DNA from: Atrina japonica
Lineage: Eukaryota; Mollusca; Bivalvia; Pterioida; Pinnidae
Reading direction: 5' to 3'
Assembly: GCA_030159075.1 (NCBI GenBank)
Contig: BROG01000026.1
Coordinates: 1,829,501 to 1,893,500, forward strand
Length of the DNA stretch: 64,000 nt
The notes under the pieces were generated by a model. The model saw only the letters and a list, made by a program, of their open reading frames with translations. It made no database searches and was not told where the DNA came from. A program made the position numbers and the translations under genes. Each line of letters begins with the position of its first letter. Within the stretch, counting starts at the first letter, position 1. Positions 12,640 through 24,765 of the stretch are shown piece by piece.

Positions 12640-12860
12640 GACCAGTATACCTGGAAATTTTTGCCCCTGGTTATTTTTGCCCTTTTACAACAGAAAACAC
12701 ATTCACCTCATCTTAAATTTGCCCTTAATCACCAGTCTCATGGATTTGCTTCAGTTCTTTACCTTGAAAGTTTCGCCTTCATAATAAATTTGCCCTTTCA
12801 TCTCAGGGCAAAAATGACAAAAATTAAATGACGGTGAAAATTTACAAGTATACAGTATTC
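12640..12860. repeat. Degenerate dispersed element with inverted pieces
   Basis: Contains tatacctggaaattttt near the left end and aaaatttacaagtatacagta at the right, an imperfect inversion, with repeated ttgccct/agggcaaa inside. The same start (gtatacctggaaatttt) recurs at 17101-17185. Probably a decayed MITE. Confidence 0.4.
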
Positions 12861-13250
12861 TATCATATAAATTTCTGAAAAAATTGAATTTGATATAATG
12901 CTTTATATCTTCTGTACTCAGAGAGTGTTTGCAATGGACTAATTAGAGTGTTCGATTTGCATGCAGAAGGTCTCAGGAGTTGTCATACTTACAATTTAAA
13001 AAAACAAAACTAGTGACTTCATTCGCCAAACACTCTGCAGAAGAAATGAAAGTTGTGGGTCTATCAGATAAGTCCTGTATCACACCAGGTGTGACACGTA
13101 AAAGACCTCTAATTGCTTGATGTCAGTACATAGCAAAAGTGAAAATTTGTAGAACTTCACCTAAAGTGGGTGACATCACCAAATACCTTTGTGAAAAATT
13201 CTTGGCAGGATGTAAAATGCTATAAAACAAAAAAAAAGACCTCTCTGAGT

Positions 13251-13472
13251 CTCCTCGTGTCTGAGTGGTTAGAGCATCACACTTTGAACCATGAAGCCCT
13301 GCTGGAACCTTAGCTGATTTTTGTGAGAATGTTTGCCAGTTTACCTGTGGAAGGCCGGTGGTTTCTTCACAGGTCCATTTTAACCAGGTTACCAGGTTCT
13401 CTCCTTCAGAAATAAAAACTGACCACCACCATATAACTGAAAAATTGTTGAGTGTGGCATTAAAAACTATTT
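13251..13472 (+). mobile_element. tRNA-derived SINE, family 2
   Basis: The head ctgagtggttagagcatcac resembles a tRNA A-box region. The body carries ctgatttttgtgagaatgtt and gccagtttacctgtgg, and the tail atataactgaaaaattgttg then gtgtggc. The same body occurs at 15022, 41681, 43106, 52073, 54180 and (minus strand) 57768. The B box is diverged here. Confidence 0.75.
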
Positions 13473-14262
13473 AAAATTCAAAATATTCAAACTCTTGATT
13501 CTCATGCTTTGAAATGGTTGAATACCTATTTGATGACTCTCCCTCCCCGTACTTTTATAATTTCTACATCGTGGTGTTTGATTGAGACTTTTGCACCTTA
13601 CATGCCCTAGAGGCTGCCCTAGTCTTTGTTTCCAAAGCAAACAATATGATTGTTGTCCTCAATATTTACCTGGTAAATCACAAAGCTTTTGTGTTCTGTT
13701 ACAAAGCCAGGTAAAAGATAGCCATCCTGACCCATGGTTAACACTTTTAAAAGACTTAATGACCTTTTGTCGTATTAAATGACCCTGTGGCGAAAATCTA
13801 TGGGACGATACCGCTTGAGCTTATGATTTGGTCAAAGAGGTTTTAAGACACATTTGTCAAAAACAGATAATTCTATTACCAAGAGAATATGTTCACTGAA
13901 TGGCAAGAAGTTAACGTTACTCTATTTGCCCGTTTAGCCGAATAAAAGTGTAACATTAAAAGTGACGCAGAGTCAAGATCAAAGGCGTTTAAATGTATAT
14001 CGGGGTAAAATTCTATATGGAATTCCGTTATTGCTTTCTGATAAGTATTATGTTTGAGTGTGAAGAGACTAAATAGAAATATTGGAAGTACTTGAGTAGT
14101 TTACACTACAGTTTATTAAAAATGATGAAAAGTTCTTGCAAAAATGATTAGATTTTTATCGTCAACCTTCGTCACTTGGTATTTTGAAAAAGAAAATTAC
14201 CCTAGAATAGAAGTCGTCAGTACCAGTACTCTGTACATAGACATGATGTGTCATCATTTATC

Positions 14263-14297
14263 TCCCTCTCTCTGTCTCTCTCTCTATCTGTGTGTGT

Positions 14298-14381
<84 letters not shown>
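14263..14381. repeat. (TC)n microsatellite with short (TG)n
   Basis: About 80 bp of uninterrupted tc dinucleotides (14301-14381) preceded by tctgtctctct and a tgtgtgtgtg stretch at 14290. The open frames over it are low-complexity. Confidence 0.98.
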
Positions 14382-14384
<3 letters not shown>

Positions 14385-14790
14385 CACCATATACCTGGGA
14401 AAAAATACAGAAGAAGCATTCATGAGGCATAAGTCACTAAATTTACATATTGCTGAATCTTTTTAATGAATTTTTGATAAAAACATGCACAATTAAGCGG
14501 TATTACCTAGACATTTTTATATATTCAGGACGTACAGTTGTAAATAATGGAAATTACTGCTCATTTGAAGGAAACCTAAGAAACACTCACAACTAGCTTG
14601 AGTTTTTAACTACCATACCTAAGGTGTTTTTTTTTCTTAAGAAAATTATTATTTGTACCTATTTTTTTATGGTATTGGGAAATATTTGATAATGTGTTTT
14701 AGTGGAATCCAGAATTTTTTAAATAGCTACAGGGTATATAGCAAAAATAGTCGATAAAATTTGAGATTGAATATTGAGATAAGTTTGGCA

Positions 14791-14930
14791 TATTAAAGAA
14801 CCCTCACTTCTCAATGGCCACAACCGAATGTTGGCCAAAATTTGAAGCCCTTCACTTGAATTTAGTGATGTCTGCATATGACTATGAGTGAAAGATTCTT
14901 GAGTGGGACGTTAAACAACAATACAACAAC
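14791..14930 (+). mobile_element. SINE family 1, 3' part
   Basis: Body segments aaagaaccctcac, tcaatggcca, ggccaaaatttgaagccctt and gtgaaagattcttgag, then cgttaaacaacaatacaa, match the 3' half of the copies at 16711 and 34126. The tRNA-like head is missing. Confidence 0.8.
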
Positions 14931-15021
14931 TCAGACCCTAATTCACTTCCTGTGGTGTTTGATAATTAACGCACGCCTTCGTCTCTTTTTGTTGATTACA
15001 TTCCTACCTAAGCTTGTCCCG

Positions 15022-15169
15022 CAGAAACCTAGACTGATTTTGTGTGAAAGTTTGCAGTCTCTTCCCCTGTACATTGTAACTGGAGTTCTCTCCTCCACCG
15101 TGGAAAACTGACCACCACCATTATTATGACTGAAAAATTGTTTAGTGTGGTGTAAAACAACATTCAAGC
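15022..15169 (+). mobile_element. SINE family 2, 3' part
   Basis: Contains ctgattttgtgtgaaagttt, ggagttctctcctccaccgt and gactgaaaaattgtttagtg, then ggtgtaaaac. The head is lost or too diverged. It lies just after the family 1 fragment. Confidence 0.7.
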
Positions 15170-16710
15170 AAACAAAAATTTCCTACCCATGAAGAACCGC
15201 TACCCACACATTTTAAGATCCACTTCTGTAATGGCTTCTTGGAAAATACCTTCGCCTACTTTATTTGATCAAGGCCTAATTTAGAAAAAAAAGAAAGTGC
15301 GGAAGTGTACTTTAATATATATTTTGTGGTTTAAAGTCTTTTCTTTCTAATTGAGAATCATTTTTTAGGTGTTTGAGGAAGTGAAATTACAAAGTGTGTT
15401 GTGTACTCGACTGTCACATTTGTAAATGATCGAGACCTACATATTTTGTCCAATATCACTTGCAAAAGGGATCCATCTTTCACAAGATGCCACTATAAAT
15501 TGTCCGTTTTCCATAGTGACTTCAAAAGGAGAAAATTGACAGCTCAGATGTCAATCAAATTTAGTGGATCCACAAAATATTAGCGTAAAGGTATACAAAA
15601 TAGTGCTTTTTGTATTTTTAATGTAAGATTAAATTTGGACCCCTGAAAGCTTTGACAAAGAACATTTTGAAATGGCTGTAGATAGATCTAGAGTGAGTCG
15701 TCAGATGAATGCTTATACTGAGGTTGTTATCACCAGAAGAGGTAGGGCATATTTGTTGACAGTGTATTTTTTCAGTGTCAATAAAAATGTAAATATTGCT
15801 ATCAGATCGAGTACAAGTATTGAAAAAAAAAAAACAACCCCCACGACCTACTTCGTATGATGCTGACTTTTTGAACTCTCGTTTGATGAAAAATTAAGAA
15901 GAAGATTCCCCACGTGGTAGGACAATGTGTGAATGGAATTGTCCGTCCGTAAATTGATTGGAACATAATAAAAGTTAACCTCAAATATTTAATTGTATAT
16001 TTGCTATGATCAGAGTCTTCTATGCGTTTGTCAGCATCAATGACTTTGATGAAGCATGGCTATTCTGTTTGTATATATGTATATATTTATATGCACATTA
16101 TATTTTATTTGATTCAGGTCACCAAAGCATTTTATTCAATGCTAGAAATCTATCAAATCTCTTACAAATTGTATCTTCCCAGAGATCATTCTCAAATTCA
16201 GTCATAAAAAGAAAATTGAAGTATGATATGCTTTGCCTATCTTTAAAATCAGACACAAGTTTTATGACACCTTGTAATTGAAGTAGTGATAAAAAAAAAT
16301 CGTCAATCACAGAACCACAATAATGAAATGGACAACTTATGTTGTAAATGCCCTAGAGTGGTCTATCACCCATTGCATTGAAATATTGTCAGATTTTCAA
16401 AAATAAAAAATAACAATAAAAATAACACAAAATGAATAGTAGTAAAATTTAATTGGGCAAGTGTAATCATTTTTTGTTGAGCTACTTTAATATACTGTTT
16501 AGGGTTCTTATAAATGTTAGATCTAAACGTAAGACTTGTAGGGTTGATTATTTCAGTTATTACTATTCTTTTACCAAGTAAGGAATAGTCTTTGGTAGAG
16601 CGGTTTAACATCATTAAGTAGACGTTCTCATACCATCGCAAAGGTGAGAGTTGAAATCTGATTGGATACTGATATTGTAAGGAAGTTGCCTCTTGGGACA
16701 GATTGAGAAA

Positions 16711-16999
16711 GTCGCGTGGCTACCCGGTAGAGTACTCGATTTGCAACCAGAGGGTTGCAGGTTTGAGCCTTGGCGGGGGGGGGGAGCTGGCTTCTCCTGT
16801 CCTTCGGATAAGACAGTAAAAAACGGAGGCCCCATGTCACAGTTCGTGTCGGTACGTTAAAGAATACTGACTGTTCAATGGCCGTAAGTGCTGAGCATAG
16901 GCCAAAAATTTGAAGCCCTTCACTGGTATTTGGTGACGTCTCCATATGAGTGAAAGATTCTTGAAAGGGACGTTAAACAACAATACAATAACAACAGCA
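16711..16999 (+). mobile_element. SINE family 1, full length with tRNA-like head
   Basis: The tRNA-related head has an A-box-like tggctacccggtagagt and a B-box-like ggtttgagcc (16760-16770). It is followed by the shared body (cctgtccttcgga, aagacagtaaaaa, gttaaagaata, tcaatggccgtaag) and the tail gacgttaaacaacaatacaa. A 9-11 base G run at about 16773 interrupts the head. The source is inferred to be an RNA polymerase III transcript copied by a LINE. Confidence 0.85.
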
Positions 17000-17097
17000 A
17001 GAGTTTAGTGATCTTTTTCTTTGACACATTGTAATTCTAATATCTCCAAAAAACTTTTTTGTCAGAGCAGGCTTGAGTCTCAGTAGGGCAAACCTGA

Positions 17098-17190
17098 TTG
17101 CTGTATACCTGGAAATTTTGCTCCTGTTTAATTTTTGCCCTTATATGAGAGGGCAAATAAAAATGTAAGTAAAATTTTCAAACTAAATAC
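17098..17190. repeat. Fragment of the element at 12640
   Basis: gtatacctggaaattttgct and tttttgcccttatat-agggcaaataaaaat resemble 12640-12860. Truncated. Confidence 0.35.
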
Positions 17191-18421
17191 ATGTAATCAA
17201 TGACATATGCAGGCCTTTTTATGTCAATTTTAGGAAAATGCCATTGGCAACACAATTGGGATTTCTAAAATGAATTTGCATTAAAGTGGCAAAAATTGTT
17301 TGCATGCATGGGAATTTAAATGTAATAGGACTAGCTGTGGCCTCAACACCAAAATGGGATTTTTTTCCTGAAATTGGGAAAAAATACATGTATTCTGCAC
17401 TGGGAATTGGGGCAGAATTTCGGCCCTATAGAAACTATAGAAAAAGACCTACATAAGTGTCATTTGGAGAAGTTTGCAGACATATTTATGCTGTCCTCTG
17501 GTTCTCTGTAGCCAGAATATTTTCCTTAAATGTCAAAAACTGGCTGTCACCTTTTCATTGAAACATTGACAAAACATCAATTCTATGTGCACTGCCATGA
17601 GTCCATGATGTAGGTCAAAATATTTGGCATCTCGCCTAGCTGATGATTTATCAGAGTGGAGAATTGGATCTGAAAACTCCCAAAACTTGTTGAATTATTT
17701 TCAAATTGAGTATGCAGTTGTTTTGTTAAGTGTATTAGAACCAAATCAGTCATACCAGGGAGGCGTGGGGCAACTATATGTTTTGTCTGCACTTGTCTGT
17801 CTGTCCATCTGGTTAAAATTTTGGTTTAAGTTTTGTTATCGCTCAACATCCACTTTTAATATAATTATGTCACATGTAGGGGATATTATATTGATTCATA
17901 AATATTCATTTTGAAATGTCTTCGCAATGATAACGGAAGTTCTACCACCAAATGATGGCTATTGTAACTGGCCAATGCATACCAATGGATAGGTTCGTCA
18001 GTGTCATTCATGTTGAATTTGAAGTAATAACTGGTTGATAAACATTAAGGATGAAGCGTATCGCCATTTGTGTATACTGTATCAAGTTTATTCAAATAAG
18101 ACAAAAATTTACCTACAATGGTGTCTGATCTTTATTTTGGCGTGTCTGTCCTCAAATGTCAAGGTCATAACATCATAGAGGTCACAATAAAAAGATAAAT
18201 CAGAACTTATCAAGGCACTCTCAAGTCTTTGAAAAGCGATCGCTATCTTTTGTGTATTGGAAATGTGTAAAGTGTCACAAATGATAATTAATTTTTGAAA
18301 GATGATGACACATAAGATTTGAATACAGGTGTTGTGTGTCTTTTTATTGCATTTGTATTAATAAGTATTTGCACCTGTACTTATGTGCAGGTGTAACATG
18401 TGGGCTGAAGAAAGGGGTACA

Positions 18422-18595
18422 CACAGTGTAAAATCTGCTTTAGTGACCACCTGTGTATAATACTACCTGGTCGACCTAAAGACAGTTTTTTGCTATCCCC
18501 AATAGTACCTTTTTGTACAAATCAACCTCTATTTAAAGAGCACCTCCCTATATAGACTGGTTTTCTTGTGTTCTTATATACAGGTTTCAATGTAT
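18422..18595. mobile_element. Family B MITE (pogo/Tc1-like ends)
   Basis: Begins acagtgtaaaatctgcttta, with gtgaccacctgtgtata next. The interior has caaatcaacctctatttaaa, and the right end is ttatatacaggtttcaatgta. The copy nested at 58243-58402 is in the opposite orientation. Another lies at 23749-23889. Confidence 0.6.
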
Positions 18596-20096
18596 ATATG
18601 TATAAAAAACAAAATTTATATTGTTATCTATTAGATGTCTATCAATCATAAATATGTATTTATTGAAAATATAATACATTCATGTGTTACATATCAAAAA
18701 AAAAAATTACCTGTTGAGAAAAATGTTTGACTTATAGCAACTATATGGTGTAATTTATCATGAATGATCATCCTCAAAGCCCCCCACAGCAGTCAATAAT
18801 GGCAATTATTGACACAAGGTGGGTATGTTTTTTATATATATATGGACTGCTATTGTAGAAGATGATTTTGGTCTCTTCTATCTGACCTTGTAACTAGATA
18901 GATGCATTAAGTATTAAACATTTTTTCTTTTTTCAATTTTCGTCATATCAAGTTTGTGATGTGATGTGACAACTGTAACGGAATAGCGGGACATTTTAGT
19001 ATTGATTACATGGTTTAGAAATTCTATTTAATTTCTTTGTAGCAGCTGTCAAGAAAAACTTACAGGTTTTATAAGTCACACCTTATGTTCCAGTTAGCAT
19101 CTACTTCGCATCCACCTGTGAAAGGGATCTGATTTTTGTTAAATACATTTATATAATCATATCCTGAACTATTTGCATAAGGCAGAAACCTGCTTAAAAT
19201 AGATTTTTTCAAAAATTGTTTTTGTCACCATAGTGACTGACTTAATCCTCAATATTGGTCATCATGCATGTGTGTGTCTAGTTGGTATGCAACTTGCATA
19301 AATCTTTAAACATTTAAAAAAAAATTCTAAAAACTTGCAAAACCAACTATCTTGAAAACTGTTATGAAGTATCACTGGAGTAAGGTGATCATGCACTTCT
19401 TGACCTCTGGGTCAAAGGTCATATAGGAAATCGGGTGGCCCATAAGGCACCGTCAAATGCGTAATACTAATGAGAATTCTGGTAAAGATCCTTTGGTGTG
19501 TGGAGCACTAGATTCTGTTTAGTTTTGGCCGTCTGTCAGGTTGTATAGAATGATTTTTTTCCTAGAAAGGTCATTGAAAATTCAAAGGTCATATTGGGTA
19601 TAACATAACAGTTTTCTTTATCTTGAAGGTCATATGATTAAGTTTTGTAAATGTACTATGTGTCGTTTTTATCAGTCCATCACCTTCAGGACAATTGGCC
19701 TCACTATATGACAATAGTTTTGACCTTTTCTTTGGACCTACACTAATTAACATTAAGGGTCCCCAGATATGCCATGAAAACCATGACAAAGAAATTTGGT
19801 TTCAGGTCGTATTAAAAATAAACATGACTTAAACTAAAATGAACCCTGTATGAGTCACATTATAAACTATATACATGTACCCTTGTTCTTATGGGGTTTA
19901 GACCCTCATTGTGCAGTGTTGATAGACTGGAAGTCTTTTGTTTTTAAGGAAATAGTTGAGTCTCTTTGCACTGTAAGACCTCAATATACAAATGAGTATA
20001 GACCTTCATTTTACATAACACCAGTGTAATAAACAGAGAGCTGTCATGCATTGTAAGTACATGAGTACTTAGAAACTTAGACCTTCTTTTAATGTC

Positions 20097-20180
20097 TCAA
20101 CACTACAGACTATAGTGGACTGGTCTTAGACAATCACAAAGAACATACTATCTAGATACTAAGGGGTGAAAGGGTTGATA
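20097..20180. repeat. T2 tiny dispersed element
   Basis: Shares ctcaacactacagac, gactggtcttagacaat and ctaaggggtgaaagggttga with copies at 38494, 38597, 47436, 58074 and (reverse) 59158 and 59276. The ends form a weak inverted repeat (CTTT-AACCCTA type). Confidence 0.5.
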
Positions 20181-21051
20181 AATGGAGTGTAGGTTTGCAC
20201 ATCAAGAGTACTACTTACATGTAGGCTACAGAAAGAGGATTCCCTCTACACGCAGAAAAGACCAGCAGTTGAGAGGCGGCGACTTTATTACCAGTGTGCA
20301 GTCGGAAAGAGCGTAGAGTCTTTGTCAACACACGAGGAACAGAGCCTCATTCAGATGATGATAAATGTGTTTTTTGCTCACAGGAGAGGGGTTGTTGGTA
20401 GTTAAAGGCATTATTCACTTAGTTTATTTTACCGTATCATTTTATAAAGCACATTTAGTCTGGGTATATCATGGCAATCTCGATATGTTTTCTCTGCAGT
20501 TCACTGAACTCGTCGTTCTAGCTTTTATTTCTTATCCTCTTCGTACACACTCAATAAGTATTATCTGCATCTTCCGATGGCATTTTTACGGCCATTTTAA
20601 TACACACCTGAACTTGCTTTGCAAAACAAAACAAAAATATCATGTGATAGAAAACAGGTATCATACGTAAGTGCTGTGATTCTACACTGATAACCAGGAA
20701 GACATGAATAATGATATATTGTTCCCTGCTGGACGACGTGCAAGCCATCATTGTATGTCTTGATTCAATTTAAAGTTTACAGTGTTTTTTTCTGAATAAA
20801 AAAGTGTTGTTTATGTATATTGTAACATGTAAACAAAACTAAAAAAGATCAGAAAGAGGATGAAATTGATATGTGACTGTAGTCAGTTAGATTACTTGGT
20901 GACTACGCTAACTAGGTTTACTGTTGAGTGACTACTTGTACTTATCATGTATATGTTATCAGTCCTCTCTGCCATTGAAACTTAGAGTGTGTGTGTGTGG
21001 GGGGGGGGGGCAGCTGTAGCCGTGAAAGCTTGCAGAGAGATGATACAGTAA

Positions 21052-21222
21052 TACAGTGACATCTGTCTTGTGAGACTACACCACCCGATCCGCCACTGAA
21101 ATGTGGTAGATCTCAGAGTGGTTTCATTTAGAGGATGATTTAATTAAGTGGTTTTCAGAATGTTGTCTCAGAGGACAAGTGGTCATTTATGAGCGTAGTC
21201 TCGGAAGACAGGTTTCACTGTA
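21052..21222. mobile_element. Family A MITE, intact inverted ends
   Basis: Left end tacagtgacatctgtcttgt followed by gagactac. Right end gtctcggaagacaggtttca then ctgta, its reverse complement with few changes. 171 bp including the TA at both ends. The interior has ggttttcagaatgttgtctc, seen also in other copies. Confidence 0.75.
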
Positions 21223-21317
21223 TGGAGTTATTGTGAAGTCTCAGAAGACAGTTTTCACTGTATGGAGTTATTGTGAAGTCTCAGAAGACAGTTTTCACTG
21301 TATGGAGTTATTGTGAA
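21223..21317. repeat. 45-bp tandem repeat, about 2-3 copies, at MITE end
   Basis: The unit tggagttattgtgaagtctc + agaagacagttttcactgta is repeated directly after the MITE terminus and contains that terminus. It is an early stage of array formation from a family A end. Confidence 0.8.
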
Positions 21318-22080
21318 TTGGATGACCTGATGACTGCACTGACATCTTCTGTTCATCTAACGCGATGTCATTATCATAAAGATAACCAGGCTTCCAAATC
21401 GTGAACCTATCTCATAACTATATTATCCAGAATTTGAAATCCACATCAAAACTTCTTGGATTTTTTTAATTTCCAATATTAGACATTTCAATAGTGTATA
21501 TCCCCCAAATTACCCTAATTACAACGGTTGAGTTTGAAAATGTGGTAAAATGTCCAATTTTGAAAGATTAGGATAAAGAGTTAGGTCTAAGACAGCCATG
21601 TGACTCTGGACCCAGAAGCTTAATGTAAACCTGTGTATTTCTGTCATAGTTTTATTTAGACATCTGGTTTATGTGTTGAATTTGATTGTGTGAAGATTTA
21701 AAAAAGATATCATATCTTTCTCATTCTTCATTTCTATTTTTAGAAACATTGTTTTTCATTAAACTTATTTTAATCATTTTGTTTTGTAACATACACTGTT
21801 TAATACACACACATGTACACACATGCACACACTTACATAAACCTAAACATCTGCATACCATTCAGAGTGTAGATATTGTGTTTTGTTATTTTTTGTACAT
21901 CAGTTACTGCATGCATAGAAATTTATTGACATGCTTTGTTTATTTACAATTACCATTCTCAAAACAACAAAATTAAATAAAATAAATTGGTTAAACTGAT
22001 TTAAAAAATAAAATCTACATACCTGCAACCTGGGTTGAATGAATATGAGTTAGATTCCATATGTGTATGGGTAATGGTGT

Positions 22081-22370
22081 TTGGCATCCCCGGGGCGAGA
22101 GAAGGAAGCTGGCGCGCACTCCAGATGGGCACTTGAGGAATGTTGCGTATTTCTGGTGTATGGGACGGCATCATTAGAAAAAGTAAATAAACTGGACGGA
22201 CTACACAATACACTATTAGATCACTTCCTGGTCATCTGCTGGACGGAGGGAGTGAAACGGCTAAAAATCCAGGCGTTCCACTCGTCAATGCTGAATCCCT
22301 GTGTCTACGTTGACTGATTAAAACTATAAAAAAAAATGATAAAATATGTTGAAGCATACAGAAATAAAGT
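22081..22370 (+). other. GC-richer open frame with polyadenylation signal, unrecognised
   Basis: A 78-codon open frame (22081-22317) in locally GC-richer DNA (ccccggggcgagag, ggcgcgcactcc) stops at 22315-22317, with aataaa at 22362-22367, about 45 bp further. The product (MASPGREKEAGAHSRWALEE at its start) is not recognised. It could be a terminal exon of a nested or alternative transcript, a retrocopy fragment, or chance. No convincing acceptor or promoter was identified. Confidence 0.25.
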
Positions 22371-22851
22371 CTCGTCACACTTGAGTTGTCTTGTCATCCT
22401 TCATTGCTTGCATCAGATTTTAAACATAACCATTTAAACCAGGATAATTTTTCTCCCGTTCACAGCTAATCAGATATCAGATTTAACCTGAAGCATTCCG
22501 ACAGTCTTTTAAATCGCAAGAACAAAACTAGATGAAAAAGTATTGTTCCGATGTTTGAGGAAAAGAGATATTAGAAGAGAGAAAAAAAATGTAAAAGGGG
22601 TAGTATTAAATGTTTAAAGAAACTAGTTCCTAAGGCCAAAGTGTAATTTGTTAATGACAGATAATTTAGTTCCATGATTATGTCTTGTTGTTGTTGATAA
22701 AAATGTGTAACACCACTACCCCTTCCCTCCCCTTAAAAAAAAAAAAAAAAAAATTGATGAAATCCTTTAACATGTGTAAAACTCCAAATGTAGAAGATTC
22801 TAATTATTTTATATCCTATATATCCTATATCCTGGTTCAGTTGAATTTGAC

Positions 22852-23204
22852 TTAACTCAGAAGCCCCTGAAAAGCAATGGACTCTTCTGCAAATCAATGA
22901 CTTAGGCCGGTCCAAATGTGATGGTCTCTCAAAAAAGGTTATATTTAAAAGATTATTGAACCAAGTGGTTTTGAGCTGATGGTCCCCCAAGACAGGTGGT
23001 CTTATACGACAGTGGTCTCTCAAGAAAGGTGGTCTTTTATGACATTGGTCTCTCAAGACAGGTGGTCTTATACGACAGTGGTCTCTCAAGAAAGGTGGTC
23101 TTTTATGACAGTGATCAATCAAGACAGGTGGTCTTTTATGACATTGGTCTCTCAAGACAGGTGGTTTTTTATGACAGTGGTCTCTCAAGACAGGTTTCAC
23201 TGTG
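22852..23204. mobile_element. T1 fragment joined to family A with 33-bp array
   Basis: 22852-22917 is a T1 piece (ttaactcagaagcccctgaa and gtccaaatgtg). It passes directly into family A sequence (ggtctctcaaaaaaggtta, ttattgaaccaagtggtttt), then about seven 33-bp units (ggtctctcaagacaggtggt + cttttatgacatt) from 22979. It ends with the A terminus caagacaggtttcactgtg. Confidence 0.75.
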
Positions 23205-23748
23205 TTTTGTTTTAGAAATGTATTTAGTTTTAAAGTTTGTTTACATGCTTAGTAATTTTTACTCAATGAATATGCATACACATTAGATAATTATGCATCT
23301 TTTTTGTTTGTTTTCTTTCCCAATGGGCATTTAAAACTGCATTGTCGTACTTAGTAAGATAATCGCCTTTGATTCCGACCACAACAAAAACATCAGAGAT
23401 ATTTTGCAGCTCTATTTGAAATCTAACAAATGTTTGCTGCAAGGTCTCTCCGTGGTTTCATGTATTTGTTAATCGCCAGCTTCTTTTCTTTTCGTATATT
23501 TACGAGATAATAATTTTTTCTCGCACTGTCTGCATTTTGGTCTTGATTTTTTTTTACAAAACAAAGGTATTGCAGAGTCATTTTTAGGCATTTTAAACCA
23601 AAATAGCAATATGATATAAATGAATAAAGTTTTTTGTCTGTGTGCATATTACTGTTTGTGGATTTTGTAAGAATGTATTGAAGTGAATTCTTTTACAACA
23701 AAGTTCTGTGGAGAATTTGTTACGGTATTAATTTGCTCTTATAAAGAA

Positions 23749-23889
23749 ACAATGAAATTTTGCTTTAGTGACTGCCTGTGTATAAAGACCACCTGCACCC
23801 AATAGCACCATTTGAGTACAAATCAACCTCTATATAAAGACCACCTCCATATAAAGACTGGTTTTCCCTAAGTATATAAGTTTCAATGA
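23749..23889. mobile_element. Family B MITE, degraded copy
   Basis: ttgctttagtgactgcctgt, aaatcaacctctatataaag and aagactggttttccc match the 18422 copy. The ends caatgaaa- and tttcaatgaa are worn. Confidence 0.5.
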
Positions 23890-24239
23890 ATTGAATATTT
23901 TTCTTTATAAGTAATCATGTTATTTTCTCAGTGAGTTAAATCTGTTGGCAAATTATCAAAAAGTTTACAGAACAAATGATAAGCAATATGTCTGCTAATT
24001 AAATGAAATGTTATTTCCTTAATTTATATTAAAAATGTTAATGGAATTTTTGTTGTTGATAATCTTGGGAATGTACATTTGTTTTGAATTTTACTATCAA
24101 TTTTGTAAGATTTCATTTCCATCATACTCATTGACAGTAAATAAAGTTACTGGTTTGTATGTTTGTTTTTAGCAAAATCTTATCAATAGGTGAAATTATC
24201 CACACATGTATATAATGATAGTTGTTCATGTAAATGTGG

Positions 24240-24440
24240 TTTCATGATTTTGACTCAAGGTCATATCTTAAAGGTCAAGGTCACTGGCAGTCTGCCTTTT
24301 TTTTCCTAACTTCATACTTCAGTTGTTCTCAATGAAGGGTGTATCATGGCCTTGACTCAAGGTCATATCTCAAAGGTCAAGGTCACCATGGCAGTCTGTA
24401 GAAAATTTTTGTCTGGAGCATATCTCGCACAACACAAAAG
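24240..24440. repeat. Imperfect direct repeat with ggtcaaggtca
   Basis: gactcaaggtcatatcttaa and aggtcaaggtcactggcagt recur about 105 bp later (24355-24398) as gactcaaggtcatatctcaa and aggtcaaggtcaccatggca. Similar ggtcaaaggtcat words occur near 19410-19590. A decayed dispersed repeat. Confidence 0.45.
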
Positions 24441-24550
24441 GGAATGTTACCACTTAGTAGTACCAGTAATTTAAAGTTCTTGAAAGTGCACCATCTTCAT
24501 TTTTCCTAACATAAACCAACATTTCCATCATTGAGAAACCCTTTCACAAT

Positions 24551-24765
24551 CCAGAACATCTCTTCCCAGACCATTCAGCCTGAATATCTCCACCCAGAAC
24601 ATCTCTTCCCAGACCATTCAACCTGAGCATCTCCACCCAGAACATCTCCAGTCAGAACATCCTCACTCACACCATCTCCACCCAGAACATCTCCTCTCAG
24701 TACTCTCCAATCAGAACATCTCTATTCAGAACATCTCCACTTTGAACATCTCCACAATTTCACCC
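24551..24765. repeat. Short-unit minisatellite (cagaacatctccac)
   Basis: About 13 degenerate units of 16-18 bp around cagaacatctccactc, with a longer duplicated piece (cagaacatctcttcccagac at 24552 and about 24596). Purely repetitive. Confidence 0.85.

Noticed and set aside
13251..13330. tRNA gene
   Set aside because: The tRNA-like head belongs to a SINE whose body follows. The cloverleaf is incomplete and the B box is diverged.
14144..14466. Open frames rich in Ser-Leu or Arg-Glu
   Set aside because: Produced by the (TC)n tract on both strands.
22733..23286. Repetitive frames (155 codons minus, 78 and 96 codons plus)
   Set aside because: The 33-bp minisatellite period is a multiple of three, so frames stay open by arithmetic. 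The peptide repeats have no other support.
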